This document shows positions 63,101 to 63,521 of a stretch of 64,000 nucleotides of DNA, piece by piece. The DNA is taken from positions 14,194,442 through 14,258,441 of the forward strand of contig NC_064045.1 of the NCBI RefSeq assembly GCF_932526225.1, given 5' to 3'. The stretch's first letter is position 1; every line of letters begins with the position of its first letter. Origin of the DNA: Nematostella vectensis (taxonomy: Eukaryota; Cnidaria; Anthozoa; Actiniaria; Edwardsiidae). The notes below the pieces were generated by a model, which was not told where the DNA came from, ran no database searches, and saw only the letters and a program-made list of their open reading frames with translations. A program made the translations under genes and the position numbers.

Positions 63101-63521
63101 AACACCAGAAAATTTTAATGCCAGATTTGTCAGGAAGTCATGATGGTAAAGCAAGAAGGAAGAAACTTTGTTAATAAACCATACGAACAATATACGTGGT
63201 GTTCTAATCAGCAAACCTTGTTTCAGTAGAGTTTCGATAAGTCACGTGGCAGTCTGGTCCGACAGTTAGATTCTGCAAACTGCGCATGCGCCCTTTCAGT
63301 ACTAAGTCCACTCCACGACAGGAGAGTATAACAGGAAGCCCAGACATCGTCCCCGGTTGAGATAGCAACGAAAAAGGAAGCGGTTCATGTGATGAAGTCA
63401 TTGTTACGTTCTGGCTCTGACGTAATGTGAGCCATCCGTTTGCATCGCCGCTGACCTTGGAGGCGTGTAGTCGCAGGTTATCGCCACTCAGCCCGAGGCT
63501 CCCTCCTCCACCAATATAAAG
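1..63521 (-). CDS. Giant glycine-rich module / EGF protein gene, 50 visible exons, incomplete at both ends
   Basis: One transcription unit covers the window on the minus strand. Fifty exons were placed by GT-AG sites (one GC-AG), continuous reading frame and alignment to the repeated module. Every donor phase matches the next acceptor phase, and exon lengths are consistent with this. The summed coding length is about 29.3 kb (about 9,770 residues), without start, signal peptide, transmembrane segment or stop in view. About 21 GGGSGGS-type glycine modules are followed by an EGF-like ladder. Many N-glycosylation sequons (NMTGHG, NATNIT, NRTEAP) and paired cysteines indicate an extracellular protein. 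I recognise the architecture as a large, poorly characterised metazoan glycine-rich repeat family but can give no gene name. Function as a matrix or adhesion protein is inference. Alternating hydrophobic and glycine-rich strands suggest a beta-solenoid. It could instead be two adjacent genes only if some phase-compatible joints are coincidental, which I consider unlikely. Confidence 0.85.
480..730 (-). repeat. About 65-bp donor-derived repeat, 3-4 diverged copies
   Basis: On the transcribed strand GATAAAGGATGGAGTG, then GTTAGAACACAG and an AT-rich tail recur. They copy the end of exon 49 (GACAAAGGATGGAGTG) and its donor GTAAGAACACAG. In the extra copies the donor is broken (GTTAGA or GAGAGA), so only the real one is intact. 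Confidence 0.85.
731..1026 (-). CDS. Exon 49: EGF-like repeats
   Basis: The peptide RCNCTEGWMGTACELPCTHG leads to TPTADHICVCEPCYNGAGCG, CDCGFDGWRGKHCENKGCPG and DCSGHGQCLSATGTCICDKG, ending WSG. The acceptor is CCTCCAAG and the donor AGTG/GTAAGAAC, phase 1. Confidence 0.93.
1310..2548 (-). repeat. 33-bp donor-derived minisatellite, about 37 copies
   Basis: On the transcribed strand the unit is GCTGATAGCGACTCCCCGAG followed by GTAGGTGTATAGA: 20-21 bases of exon 48 and 12 of intron. Most copies keep GAG/GTAGGT. A minority have GAG/GTGGTTTTATAAA. In the exon's frame the first codon after the junction is TAG, so use of later donors would add a stop. Confidence 0.95.
2549..2699 (-). CDS. Exon 48: EGF-like repeat; source of the 33-bp array
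   Basis: The peptide GHGSCNLATLECQCSPGWTG leads to KACDIPDCPGTPDCNGRGD and CLHPKADSDSPR. The last 21 bases (encoding ADSDSPR) plus GTAGGTGTATA are the parent of the adjacent array. Phase 1 start, phase 2 end. Confidence 0.93.
2904..3105 (-). repeat. 92-bp tandem duplication across the exon 47 donor
   Basis: Copies begin at 2904 and 2996, with a partial third at 3088. Each full copy contains the last about 58 bases of exon 47, its donor and about 34 bases of intron. They are almost identical. It looks like the two-copy stage of the larger junction arrays. Confidence 0.93.
3038..3430 (-). CDS. Exon 47: EGF-like repeats, donor duplicated downstream
   Basis: The peptide GNCNGNGFCNLKLQKCECYP leads to GWAGDACDKLDCPGSPPCSG, GEKCEIPCLNGYNYGNASD, CVCDACYSGSGCNEECSGHG and CAIPSCPGWPVDCSG. 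Two identical donors (TTGTTCAG/GTAAGAAGTATG) lie 92 bp apart. The first (at 3036-3037) is in phase 1 with exon 48 and was chosen. The second would shift the frame. Confidence 0.92.
3707..4036 (-). CDS. Exon 46: EGF-like super-repeat
   Basis: The peptide GWSGIGCHITDCPGTPNCFD leads to RGFCNTTNRDTPACTDCVKG, WMGPACNDPCVHGREV, YTGSGCQSECSGHGEC and YVGVNCELPGCPGRDG. Phase 1-1. It has the same length (330 bp) as exon 45. The next intron carries a poly-C run near 3661-3674. Confidence 0.95.
4180..4509 (-). CDS. Exon 45: EGF-like super-repeat
   Basis: The peptide GHCNTSFDPPRCTNCSQGWM leads to GQACEDLCVHGTQVPMDSG, FTGRGCNVECSGHGQC, WRGSLCEVPGCAG and DCSGHGTCDSANHKCICDPG. It is one complete super-repeat, phase 1-1. 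Confidence 0.95.
5069..5317 (-). CDS. Exon 44: EGF-like repeats
   Basis: The peptide GWVGVGCDSECSGHGKVSVG leads to CKCFRGWRGTYCDNPGCPG, DCSGHGECNSATHVCVC and ENGWTGDGCEIPDCPG, ending CAGRG. It carries most of one four-EGF super-repeat. Phase 1-1, the symmetrical type favoured in exon shuffling. The next intron (4510-5068) is unremarkable. Confidence 0.95.
5662..7587 (-). CDS. Exon 43: last glycine module and start of the EGF ladder
   Basis: The first about 130 residues finish a glycine module (SPGGGVVFVTSDHLLELDGS, GGGGSGGTIYLATSAFEGHG, GGGGSGGFIRQFS). From about residue 150 on come some 14 EGF-like repeats (CNSHGSWSAVTRSCTC, CSGHGDC, CSGNGTC). They settle into a super-repeat: GWMGPACxxPCxHGxQxPM, then CxCxPxYTGxGCDxECSxHG, GWRGxxCDxPGCPG, DCSGHGxCNxATHxCxC and EGWTGxGC. 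This exon proves that glycine modules and EGFs are one protein. Phase 1 at both ends. The next intron (5318-5661) is unremarkable. Confidence 0.97.
7620..7900. repeat. G-rich tandem repeat, about five copies of about 50 bp
   Basis: ATTAACAATACACGGATGAA recurs with intervening GTGTGGGGGAGGGG-type runs in the intron between exons 42 and 43 (7588-9404). The rest of that intron (7935-9404) is AT-rich with nothing recognisable. Confidence 0.85.
7896..7932 (+). repeat. Interstitial telomere-like TTAGGG tract
   Basis: The sequence GGTTAGGGTTAGGGCTAGGA, then TTAGGGTTAG has about five near-perfect units of the metazoan telomere hexamer. It is too short to be a chromosome end. Confidence 0.7.
9405..10038 (-). 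CDS. Exon 42: blocks C, D and start of the last A
   Basis: The peptide LPSVTAKLFIGKATGDLSGV leads to VYLATGHLRVHAPVNFDIAN, KIHGKLSGIEELRVFKG and RVRVMRGGTLEVLSSSQN. Then come VEHFDLDSTGKVTADVVNVL, NLAGAGHGGKGGDGHV and SCRVDG. It introduces cysteines (GCYN, GCVSC) ahead of the EGF region. Phase 1 end. Confidence 0.94.
10112..10410 (-). CDS. Exon 41: block B and start of C
   Basis: The peptide GPSNTGGGGSGGRVAVHINE leads to FTFRGSLTAIGGNS, GSPGTVYLDITTAG, YLQVDNANRGAEFVLTLYN and EFYFDTARLVRNAVLAVKP. Phase 1 start, phase 0 end. Confidence 0.94.
10831..11247 (-). CDS. Exon 40: end of D, block A and start of B
   Basis: The peptide GGTIQILSNHVTIDSDDIII leads to QSGGLIDGSSGG, RGPGAGSQSVGGSHASPGG and QYGSLYQPLLPGSGGGYGAG. 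Then come SHVIVDGIIRCNG and GGGSGGAVVIETLYLKGYG. Phase 1 at both ends. The next intron (10411-10830) is unremarkable. Confidence 0.93.
11724..11966 (-). CDS. Exon 39: end of C and start of D
   Basis: The peptide GRMTGVERLVVERGGSIEFS leads to GTAHTAMLATESKWLEDN, PGLIIVPLMDVNNAAFVTVT and IKAVLQIARVTVKK. It includes the GxMTGVxxLxV and STAxTA marks. Phase 1 at both ends. The next intron (11248-11723) is unremarkable. Confidence 0.9.
12446..12695 (-). CDS. Exon 38: block C
   Basis: The peptide VEGHATVTFYHPQGVRNVTV leads to IAHEVTGDKSGIVRLTKRQR, TYMDAPCGFFVDEYAEVVFP and TEVILRGETSVIK. The acceptor ATTCCTCAG is phase 0, and the donor AAAG/GTAAAG is phase 1. The next intron (11967-12445) has a short direct repeat AGGGTGACCGACTTC near 12370-12415. 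Confidence 0.92.
13351..13598 (-). CDS. Exon 37: end of B and start of C
   Basis: The peptide GSFRSVGGTGIPPSRSGAAG leads to TVYKYESRRGPQYRELKYNP, VKVDNEHVIVDTPTVVMENQ and DQYEFDEMQ. Phase 1 start, phase 0 end. The next intron (12696-13350) is unremarkable. Confidence 0.94.
13765..13955. repeat. Dispersed repeat, copy 1
   Basis: The run TTTTATGCATTTTCAGTATC, then GACGTTTATTGTCGGATTTG and CTACATACCAGAGTGATCTA matches the segment at 25545-25750. It lies in the intron between exons 36 and 37 (13599-14167), which holds nothing else recognisable. Confidence 0.75.
14168..14404 (-). CDS. Exon 36: end of A and block B
   Basis: The peptide GGGCLRWIISKIIHHDGLIS leads to GGGSGGSILIETMNMTGHGE, VNVNGG and GGGGAGGRIGIHVDFQNNYG. 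It is closest to the corresponding part of exon 35. Phase 1 at both ends. Confidence 0.94.
14568..17854 (-). CDS. Exon 35: 3.3-kb exon with two full modules and parts of a third
   Basis: It starts YMEVDNEDRKTKWNS and runs C-D-A-B-C-D-A-B-C-D-A. The two internal A-B units are very alike: RVGIHCRWRYTYGG, TDRGG and TVYKEEN, with PLEYRHLKY/PLEYRHVKY in each. The two C blocks share EAPCSYxID and GAEIxLPAEF. Sequons NMTGHGE recur at the same module position. It ends GSWGGA, phase 1. The similarity points to recent in-exon duplication. Confidence 0.96.
18115..19003 (-). CDS. Exon 34: end of C, blocks D, A and B
   Basis: The peptide GLVVGVYRMYVTEGSGVIFT leads to STTQTGIKDNGTYQVLTEPG, NITFPEIYIQKGSRLDFSRI and NVNHGNIDSSWAWLESRGRI. 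Then come GVGTGAGHGGEGA, LPYGSVYKPLDYGSGGGNGR, GGGSGGSILIECTNFTGYG and AAGTVYVEETARGPQY. It is a textbook D-A-B run. Phase 1 start, phase 2 end. The following intron (17855-18114) is unremarkable. Confidence 0.95.
19205..19860. repeat. 30-bp minisatellite, about 22 copies, not junction-derived
   Basis: The plus-strand unit contains CGCCAGGGACATATGCTAAT and CCACTATTTA. It lies in the intron between exons 33 and 34. Neither adjacent splice site resembles it. Confidence 0.95.
19901..20303. mobile_element. Terminal-inverted-repeat element, about 400 bp
   Basis: The left end (CCCTCTCCCCACGTATCCG, then TTTTCAATTGAAAACGCAAC) is mirrored at the right end (GGTTGCATTTTCAAACGAAA, then ACAGATACGTGGGGACGGGG). 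No transposase frame exists inside, so it is a non-autonomous element in the intron between exons 33 and 34. Confidence 0.7.
20525..21221 (-). CDS. Exon 33: end of A, blocks B and C
   Basis: The peptide LSIGNSLHLDGQILNTGG leads to GGGSGGSILISATLFSGHG, GGGGSGGRVAAHVSWLREYA and GAAGTVYYTDTNQ. Then come KLIIDNDNRNPDIPTMI, YYELKELDIKHHALLHIHG, NFTGDRTGLVHLRSGQKMF and VDQGAEIVFPYSLTLLG. It ends FEG, phase 1. Confidence 0.95.
21577..22034 (-). CDS. Exon 32: blocks D and A
   Basis: The peptide GRQIHVGANASNAQLKNGTY leads to TVPPSDGHLSFGVVLLEAK and LNMSLDTESLHMRKSTLVSA. Then come GGGHGGEGGPSS, GAGYGSYLLPVHPGSGGGG and SGGRGGGTIE. The donor GAG/GTCAGT (phase 0) was chosen because exon 33 continues LSIGNSLHLDG in frame. 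The next intron (21222-21576) is unremarkable. Confidence 0.9.
22462..22640 (-). CDS. Exon 31: block C
   Basis: The peptide RFFIEYEEVTQRRSFPRVNF leads to QVDYGGEMMLVSDFHVTGLK and LNGRISGVSNITLAEG. It holds the GAExxLxxxFxVxGxxT and GxLxGVxxL signatures. The next intron (22035-22461) is unremarkable. Confidence 0.92.
22836..23340 (-). CDS. Exon 30: end of A, block B and C start
   Basis: The peptide GGGGGSGGSVWIKTAFLRGH leads to GTISALGGKGD, RGGSGSGGRIALHILT and EYRGGYVALGG. Then come GGTGSVYVEENRGRKLYRRL, YLDNQNALPPKVFTLDQ and DFGFDELMLQRQVMFRI, ending SSTLHVQNNQ. Phase 1 start, phase 2 end. Confidence 0.93.
23650..23745 (-). mobile_element. tRNA-derived SINE head
   Basis: On the minus strand TAGCCCAGTGG (23728-23738) is an A box and GGATCGATTCCCGG (23657-23670) a B box. 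The element lies in the intron between exons 29 and 30 (23341-23931). No intact cloverleaf is evident, so a SINE is favoured over a tRNA gene. Confidence 0.6.
23932..24304 (-). CDS. Exon 29: end of D and block A
   Basis: The peptide DIKFNCGFTGEFFEIDATDF leads to NARLLCNGRGYTGFFSGSG, GGSGAGHATLGGNGE and LEYGSIYEPILAG. It finishes with GRGGGRLRVNVGYAFVLDGV and IDANADDAPKNSG. The acceptor is phase 0, and the donor TCAG/GTGAGA is phase 1. Confidence 0.92.
24512..25238 (-). repeat. 35-bp donor-derived minisatellite, about 20 copies
   Basis: On the transcribed strand the unit is GCTTCACTATTGGATTACTG followed by GTAAGACTTGAAGAT: 20 bases of exon 28 and 15 of intron. Most copies keep CTG/GTAAGA. Some units carry small deletions. 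The array fills the intron between exons 28 and 29 from the donor onward. Confidence 0.93.
25239..25353 (-). CDS. Exon 28: block D start; source of the 35-bp array
   Basis: The peptide YVWVDHDGEFTFATLEFGSG is followed by TTIDFPPPMGVRFTIGLL. The last 20 bases (encoding FTIGLL) plus the donor GTAAGAG are the parent sequence of the adjacent array. Phase 0 end, phase 2 start. Confidence 0.88.
25545..25750. repeat. Dispersed repeat, copy 2
   Basis: The stretch GACGTTTATTGTCGGATTTG, then GGCTACATACCAAAGTGAAC and CTAGCTTATG matches the segment at 13765-13955. It ends in a poly-C and GTGTGT tract and GGGTACGGGCCTG. It is probably an interspersed element. Confidence 0.75.
25840..26470. other. Intron segment rich in GCCAGCA motifs
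   Basis: CTGCGCCAGCA and CTGGCGAA motifs recur in both orientations at both ends of this segment of the intron between exons 27 and 28. It may be a decayed non-autonomous transposon, but I could not define termini or target duplications. Confidence 0.3.
26486..26677 (-). CDS. Exon 27: end of block C
   Basis: The peptide TASNFKIDNFASLIMSTIVH is followed by GRGSVAFAWDGRLSNVHHLH and VAYGRKVLIGTHAHTAAIDN. It is the GxLxGVxxLxI...STAxTA stretch in diverged form. Phase 2 at both ends. Confidence 0.88.
27090..27331 (-). CDS. Exon 26: block C
   Basis: The peptide LCIDNKNRPWTHYVTLNESL is followed by YEFDEVHLIRKASLHVVD, IHKVFGDRTGLIHVHRNQTL and QVEYKEATYTITR. The VDN, FDE and GDRTGxxHxxxNQ landmarks are clear. 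The acceptor GGTTCTAG is phase 0 and the donor CAG/GTGAGT is phase 2. The next intron (26678-27089) has a poly-C run at 27050-27064. Confidence 0.92.
27380..27940. repeat. ATC/ACC trinucleotide microsatellite, about 560 bp
   Basis: Imperfect runs of ATCATCACC and CACTATCATC occupy most of the intron between exons 25 and 26 (27332-28029). The His-rich and Asp-rich frames through it are by-products. Confidence 0.93.
28030..28499 (-). CDS. Exon 25: blocks A and B
   Basis: The peptide GHSGTKDIPPYGSLYQPRDY leads to GGHGGGVILLVIGDELYLDG, TIEANGG and GGGSGGGIWLTVGRFSGHG. Then come GGGSGGRIALHTTTQN, FLGGYSALGG and GGPGTVYLRDMRSGYMFSQ. It ends phase 0. Confidence 0.94.
28855..29817 (-). CDS. Exon 24: block B, C, D and start of A
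   Basis: The peptide GYGFIDVSGGVGGGSDAGGG is followed by AAGRVSIDCSSYLY, HGGPGTLFIRDIRAK and LYIDNAMRSLSD. Then come YTFSEVHLWRRAAIVM, KLVGDRTGLIRALGNQTIYL, NGRLTAVTYLFITKK and SGGSHGNYGG. It is a nearly complete C-D run in one exon, with both ends phase 1. The next intron (28500-28854) is unremarkable. Confidence 0.94.
29888..30117. mobile_element. Perfect long palindrome (foldback element)
   Basis: CATGTAATCACTGTTACACA at 29888 recurs inverted ending at 30117. The arms continue without mismatch for about 100 bases through CTCACGAGACTTGATTAA to AACACAAAAAGGATATAT. An AT-rich centre is itself palindromic. It lies in the intron between exons 23 and 24. A foldback MITE is the likeliest identity. 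Confidence 0.85.
30326..37758 (-). CDS. Exon 23: giant 7.4-kb exon, about 2,477 residues, six full modules
   Basis: A single uninterrupted exon with seven GGGSGGS-type motifs (for example GGSGGSVYVQTTSLSGSG, GGGSGGSIMIKAETMSGHG, GGSGGSVNITVEKITGRG, GGGSGGSIWISASDIIGNG). It contains six consecutive A-D modules, which elsewhere are split over 4-8 exons each. The acceptor GTGCCTAG joins in phase 2 and the donor CAG/GTATGT ends in phase 1. Within it, at about 36550-36870, is a non-glycine insertion with cysteines (KYCPHGYETIALASPTLYNP, YLIGCDYTNF, LPGQTCTF). The loss of internal introns is the oddity. The frame is open beyond 37758, but those residues are intron. Confidence 0.95.
38246..39711 (-). 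CDS. Exon 22: blocks A, B, C and D and start of the next A
   Basis: This 1,466-bp exon carries nearly a full module: GGKNGSGPGAGHTHDDGSSG, AGHGGRGG, YGSLARP and GGGSGGSVLIDTWVIEGAG. Next are GGGSGGRIAIHF, AAGTIYKQD and FDEVRLGGGAHLAIEP. It closes with LDGYLLGVQDLTVSD, a second YSTLYKPVLYGEPG and TLQIDGVISA. It ends in phase 2 at AT/GTAAGT. The next intron (37759-38245) is unremarkable. Confidence 0.94.
39778..40003 (-). CDS. Exon 21: block D
   Basis: The peptide has RELISPSGERTRFIRFGSVQ, then IQGGGRIEIQSDTDGLVIS, LWIRSGGVLSADRLTLEAQN and IEQSGVINLDFK. It is a full block D with phase 2 acceptor and phase 0 donor. Confidence 0.92.
40034..40110 (+). mobile_element. tRNA-derived SINE head
   Basis: TAGCTGGGTGG (40044-40054) matches an RNA polymerase III A box and GTTCGAACCC (40088-40097) a B box, with tRNA-like spacing. 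There is no aminoacyl stem or convincing anticodon arm, so this is read as a SINE head rather than a tRNA gene. Confidence 0.6.
40296..40480. mobile_element. Imperfect palindrome, MITE-like
   Basis: CACAATAAGGCCTAGTTAAA and CATAGCCGTATTCAATGTAA on the left recur inverted on the right as TTACCTTGAATACGGCTCAT and GAACTAGGCCTTAATGTG. They surround a short centre with GAAACAATGCGATTGTTTC. Arms of about 85 bases with scattered mismatches fit a foldback MITE. It lies in the intron between exons 20 and 21. Confidence 0.75.
40686..41168 (-). CDS. Exon 20: end of block B and block C
   Basis: The peptide YEAGGAGTVFVSDV leads to RKLIVDNNNIGSP, GRTWITPKTGTSSIAYDEVT, IRGKAQLATQ and DFSGDLSGILHIRGSQSLKM. 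Then come LPVGVNIYRRGDVTFPRKLV and GGVSGARDVIVGNNGRLIL. All block C landmarks are in order. Both flanking introns are phase 2. Confidence 0.93.
41638..41708. repeat. Short GTACATACGGTCG tandem repeat
   Basis: About five to six imperfect copies of a 13-base unit (GGTACATACGGTC) lie in the intron between exons 19 and 20 (41169-41797). The rest of that intron is AT-rich with nothing recognisable. Confidence 0.8.
41798..42194 (-). CDS. Exon 19: blocks A and B
   Basis: It begins SAGAGHGGRGGTGTTHSS, then GSGSLSATGGGVVQLFS, RTSLTLDGTLTSSGG and GGGSGGSIWLRCSTLTGSG. Then come GGGGGGGRVSVNF and FSGSLQAYGGDSR. The acceptor CCGGTAG completes a split Asp codon. The donor CCG/GTAGGT is phase 2. Confidence 0.92.
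42487..42754 (-). CDS. Exon 18: block D
   Basis: The peptide GRSHGYSNMTLHMASLTVMN is followed by SSSPTLTLNVSEKFTVSAGG, VTADTVIVESSGLISTDG and MGHGIRTGPGSS. It is a complete block D leading into a glycine stretch. Its donor CAG/GTACAG is phase 1. The next intron (42195-42486) is unremarkable. Confidence 0.92.
43064..43377 (-). CDS. Exon 17: block C with a cysteine cluster
   Basis: It opens GHVALRHAGNCACVSCDCSI, unusual for this block in having four cysteines in seven residues. It then follows the norm: VVERLEGDMGGMLHVGIGQR, FPSSFRVYEDGFLHVPRALL and TIEGTLSGLTALDIGKGTEL. The acceptor is phase 1 and the donor AAG/GTATTG is phase 0. The next intron (42755-43063) is unremarkable. Confidence 0.9.
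43762..44106 (-). CDS. Exon 16: block B and C start
   Basis: The peptide GHVIATGGAATAAV leads to GGGGGGGQIAIHYQSSRF, SGVFKTHGG and GGPGPVYLACNRTDRTLIVD. These are followed by YIEDYRDISRDGGRAWLYVE and VEKMIIKGG. The order is typical. It has phase 1 at both ends. The next intron (43378-43761) shows nothing recognisable. Confidence 0.92.
44186..44345 (-). CDS. Exon 15: block A, second half
   Basis: The peptide PGSAGGGVIQITAKGLVQND is followed by GLIDVSAAPAIHPG and GGGSGGSILIRCNLFSGKG. It is the LxLDGxI strand and GGGSGGSI signature. The acceptor is TTCTTCAAG, and the donor AAAG/GTGAGA is phase 1. Confidence 0.92.
44640..45290. repeat. About 115-bp tandem repeat, 5-6 copies
   Basis: Units contain GAGAAAATAATGACCGGCAG, ATAAGATAAAAGTTCT and ACGGAGGATCTTGATT. 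They lie in the intron between exons 14 and 15 (44346-45470). The units diverge by a few percent plus small indels. No similarity to the flanking junctions was seen. Confidence 0.9.
45471..45771 (-). CDS. Exon 14: block D end and start of block A
   Basis: The peptide MNLTGDLRINAGAVMNVS is followed by NLTADNVYNDVS, PVSASGAGHGGAGGRGG, GRAYGQFEAPTDPGSGGG and SGYQDR. The block A motifs AGHGGxGG, YGxxxxP and GSGGG are all present. The donor AGG/GTAAGT is phase 0. Confidence 0.92.
46213..46442 (-). CDS. Exon 13: end of block C, probable GC donor
   Basis: The peptide has NSVVALPPQLQLQKSSVYLE, then EVLGLQELVISFNSTLDMTP, DVVLDSLTILNGGSFH and SADSPSALR. Frame with exon 14 requires a phase 2 end. The only fitting site is CTGAG/GCACGT, a GC donor. 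The nearby GT (CAC/GTTATT) has the wrong phase and a poor context. The next intron (45772-46212) holds nothing recognisable. Confidence 0.72.
46623..46937 (-). CDS. Exon 12: block C
   Basis: It starts VALREIEVYIGMDSTPSF, then has SRTWLVFNEPK, VELDTLDIRADAHLGL, RKYMGDFTGTLHVGRKQ and PFSLRAYE. The MGDFTGTLHVGRKQ stretch is the GDxTGxxHLxxxQ signature of block C. Both ends are phase 0. Confidence 0.9.
46938..48766 (-). repeat. 40-bp acceptor-derived minisatellite, about 46 copies
   Basis: On the transcribed strand each unit reads CCTTATTGCTCCTTTG, TACTCCAATGCAG/GTTGCTCTAGG: a pyrimidine-rich tract, an AG acceptor and the first 11 bases of exon 12. The array fills essentially the whole 1.84-kb intron between exons 11 and 12. 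The last copy is the acceptor I assign to exon 12. Many copies keep CAG/GTTGCTC unchanged. Confidence 0.95.
48779..48958 (-). CDS. Exon 11: inserted domain, second half
   Basis: The peptide has YCRNGFRISYTLSADLHVGG, then QRSFSGCYDTGFYEDIAMSN and SFTLELTRLETQ. The phase 0 acceptor TTTCACAG was chosen because it keeps frame with exon 10. The alternative GCAG 8 bases inside would not. The next exon starts VALREIEVYIG, like the final strand of F5/8C-type domains. Two cysteines could pair with those in exon 10. Confidence 0.8.
49018..49475. mobile_element. Inverted-repeat-flanked segment carrying a 33/34-bp array
   Basis: AGAGTCGATGAGAG at 49018 recurs inverted at about 49462-49475. Between them about ten copies of a GC-rich unit (AAAGGTTTTGACGGCG, TACTTTGCGGGCGC) span 49085-49425. 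This could be a small DNA element with a tandem core. It lies in the intron between exons 10 and 11 and is unrelated to their splice sites. Confidence 0.55.
49501..49716 (-). CDS. Exon 10: non-glycine inserted domain, first half
   Basis: The peptide has VQKLDLSGGTGSPQKYTSIS, then FTSSQPSNGLQYLVSG, NIEEVFIADPTNTVRVTC and LPSPLYIHHIRIFP. It does not fit module blocks A-D. The run VRVTCVLPSPLYIHHIRIFP resembles the central strands of galactose-binding jelly-roll domains (F5/8C or F-type lectin style), but this is a tentative fold guess. Both ends are phase 0. Confidence 0.82.
50232..50477 (-). CDS. Exon 9: block B and VDN strand
   Basis: The peptide ADGGNGYNHPTRGGGGGSGG leads to RIAVYYGRGYYDGSL and ASGGYGHSEFGAAGTVFVQK. 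It ends with TLSVDNRKRSPSTARINQ at a phase 0 donor. This is an ordinary block B up to the first strand of block C, directly before the inserted domain of exons 10-11. The next intron (49717-50231) shows nothing recognisable. Confidence 0.93.
51236..51435 (-). CDS. Exon 8: block A, second half
   Basis: The peptide GSSGGTGQSGSPGGKGGGVL is followed by NITHTLEIEGYIQANG and GGGSGGSVFIRTDGLEGSG. It completes block A and opens block B. It ends TIQ at a phase 0 donor GTATTG. The next intron (50478-51235) has a G-rich patch near 50948-50968 and nothing else recognisable. Confidence 0.93.
51487..52402. repeat. 24-bp minisatellite, about 38 copies, not junction-derived
   Basis: The plus-strand unit is TTTGCTGTCATGTTTTCATGGC[C/T]A, with T/C and A/G variants. 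It lies in the intron between exons 7 and 8. I compared it with the flanking acceptor (CCATTCAG/GAAGC) and donor (TTCG/GTAAGG) and found no relation. Open frames through it are artefacts of the 24-base unit. Confidence 0.95.
52632..52772 (-). CDS. Exon 7: block A, first half
   Basis: The peptide GKGPGPDFPAPGTAGGGGGG continues with HGGRGGRAAMFPGTGASYGS and ends at FTEPLEFG. It holds the GPG...GHGGRGG and YGSxxxP motifs. Both splice sites (TTTTCAAG and GTAAGG) fit in phase 1. Confidence 0.9.
53301..53514 (-). CDS. Exon 6: block D
   Basis: The peptide VFFYKSINIRNRGVMTVANQ continues with YIHVFGGGKLSAVNLHV and AHNMTVDALALVEVS. This is the block D pattern of exon 21 (RSGGVLSADRLTLEAQN). The acceptor CTCTTCAG is phase 0, and the donor AAAG/GTAAAAA is phase 1. 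The next intron (52773-53300) holds nothing recognisable. Confidence 0.88.
53636..53750. repeat. GAT/ATC trinucleotide-rich microsatellite
   Basis: Imperfect runs of gatgatggtggt and gatgataatg occupy this part of the intron between exons 5 and 6. No coding value is inferred from its His-rich or Asp-rich frames. Confidence 0.85.
53775..53825 (-). repeat. Second copy of the 3' end of exon 5
   Basis: On the minus strand ATACATATGAAGGAAATG, then CACATGGGCGGTCCACAATG and GTAGGT match the last about 45 bases of exon 5 (ATACACATGAAGGAGATG...) and its donor. It lies at the far side of the 24-bp array, so two exon-end copies bracket the array. It has no acceptor of its own that I can see. Confidence 0.8.
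53860..60098 (-). repeat. 24-bp donor-derived minisatellite, about 260 copies
   Basis: On the transcribed strand the unit is CAGTCCACTAGG/GTAGGTCCTGTA: 12 bases of exon 5 and 12 of its donor. Nearly all copies keep GTAGGT, and most also carry an acceptor-like CCTGTACAG. Occasional 23-base units and point variants (TAAAG, GAGCT, GTGCAC) mark higher-order duplications. The array fills most of the intron between exons 5 and 6. Long open frames through it on both strands are a by-product of a unit divisible by three. Confidence 0.95.
60099..60352 (-). CDS. Exon 5: block C, ending at the source of the 24-bp array
   Basis: It begins GRMEGDRSGKLHLGFNQTF, then SLRSHLPMDM, GELRVAGVTVEVDGVL and ITVVDGGAIHM, ending MYNTHGQSTR. 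The final 12 bases (CAGTCCACAAGG) plus the donor GTAGGTCCTGTA form exactly the unit of the 6.2-kb array that follows. The donor chosen is the first copy, in phase 0 with exon 6. Translation stays open for about 16 units past this donor, so later donor copies could also be used in frame. Confidence 0.85.
60876..61111 (-). CDS. Exon 4: B/C junction
   Basis: The peptide reads TLYINALGRV, then DFSYYGSARVWLTLDE and EIHLYGGAQLAFIK. It aligns with the LxVDN...RxWLxxxE...ExxLxGxAxL part of block C. The acceptor TTTTGACAG and the donor ATTG/GTAAGA are both good. The next intron (60353-60875) holds no feature I recognise. Confidence 0.9.
61539..62254 (-). CDS. Exon 3: end of block D plus blocks A and B
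   Basis: It starts VQANSLTLDYKNITVEPF, then has SSGAGHGGHGGQG, VSYGNYRIPNN, GGRGGGRLQI and LTVDGTISSRGG. These are followed by GGGSGGSILIYTSRIHG, GGGGGAGRIALYYREN, FLGKFLAAGG and GGPGTIFLDD. It is a complete A+B unit. The donor CCG/GTAAGG is in phase 2. The next intron (61112-61538) is AT-rich with nothing recognisable. Confidence 0.93.
62525..62813 (-). repeat. 21-bp donor-derived minisatellite, interrupted by a small element
   Basis: About five units of GTAGTCCGG/GTAGGTATCACT (minus strand) lie at 62537-62643. A further unit lies at 62799-62818 and overlaps the real donor of exon 2. Each unit repeats the last bases of the exon plus GTAGGTATCACT. The two parts are separated by a small inverted-repeat element at about 62643-62798. 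Confidence 0.85.
62643..62798. mobile_element. MITE-like insertion with GGATCTAG termini
   Basis: The left end reads CAGGGGCGGATCTAG and the right end reads CTCTAGATCCGG. They are imperfect inverted copies around a G- and T-rich centre. It sits inside the 21-bp array, so it is younger than the array. I cannot assign a superfamily. The ends are approximate. Confidence 0.5.
62814..62928 (-). CDS. Exon 2: module block D start
   Basis: The short peptide FSLDHVTVQTNGFLSVE continues to TFDIRGGGR. It matches the SFAxxxVxxGxxL stretch of block D. The acceptor CCATTAG and the donor CCGG/GTAGGTATC keep frame with exons 1 and 3. The donor neighbourhood is the parent sequence of the 21-bp array in the next intron. 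Confidence 0.85.
63217..63521 (-). CDS. Exon 1: module block C
   Basis: The peptide begins LYIGGGGSLGLSG and contains GDANGWLTL, then LSCRGVDLVLKGRM and SLQNLTVGPD, ending at STETR. This is a normal block C, cut short before the STAxTA tail. The acceptor (TGTAAAG) is rather weak, and the donor AAG/GTTTGC ends in phase 2. An earlier exon must lie beyond base 64000. I see no exon in 63522-64000. The following intron (62929-63216) holds nothing recognisable. Confidence 0.8.
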
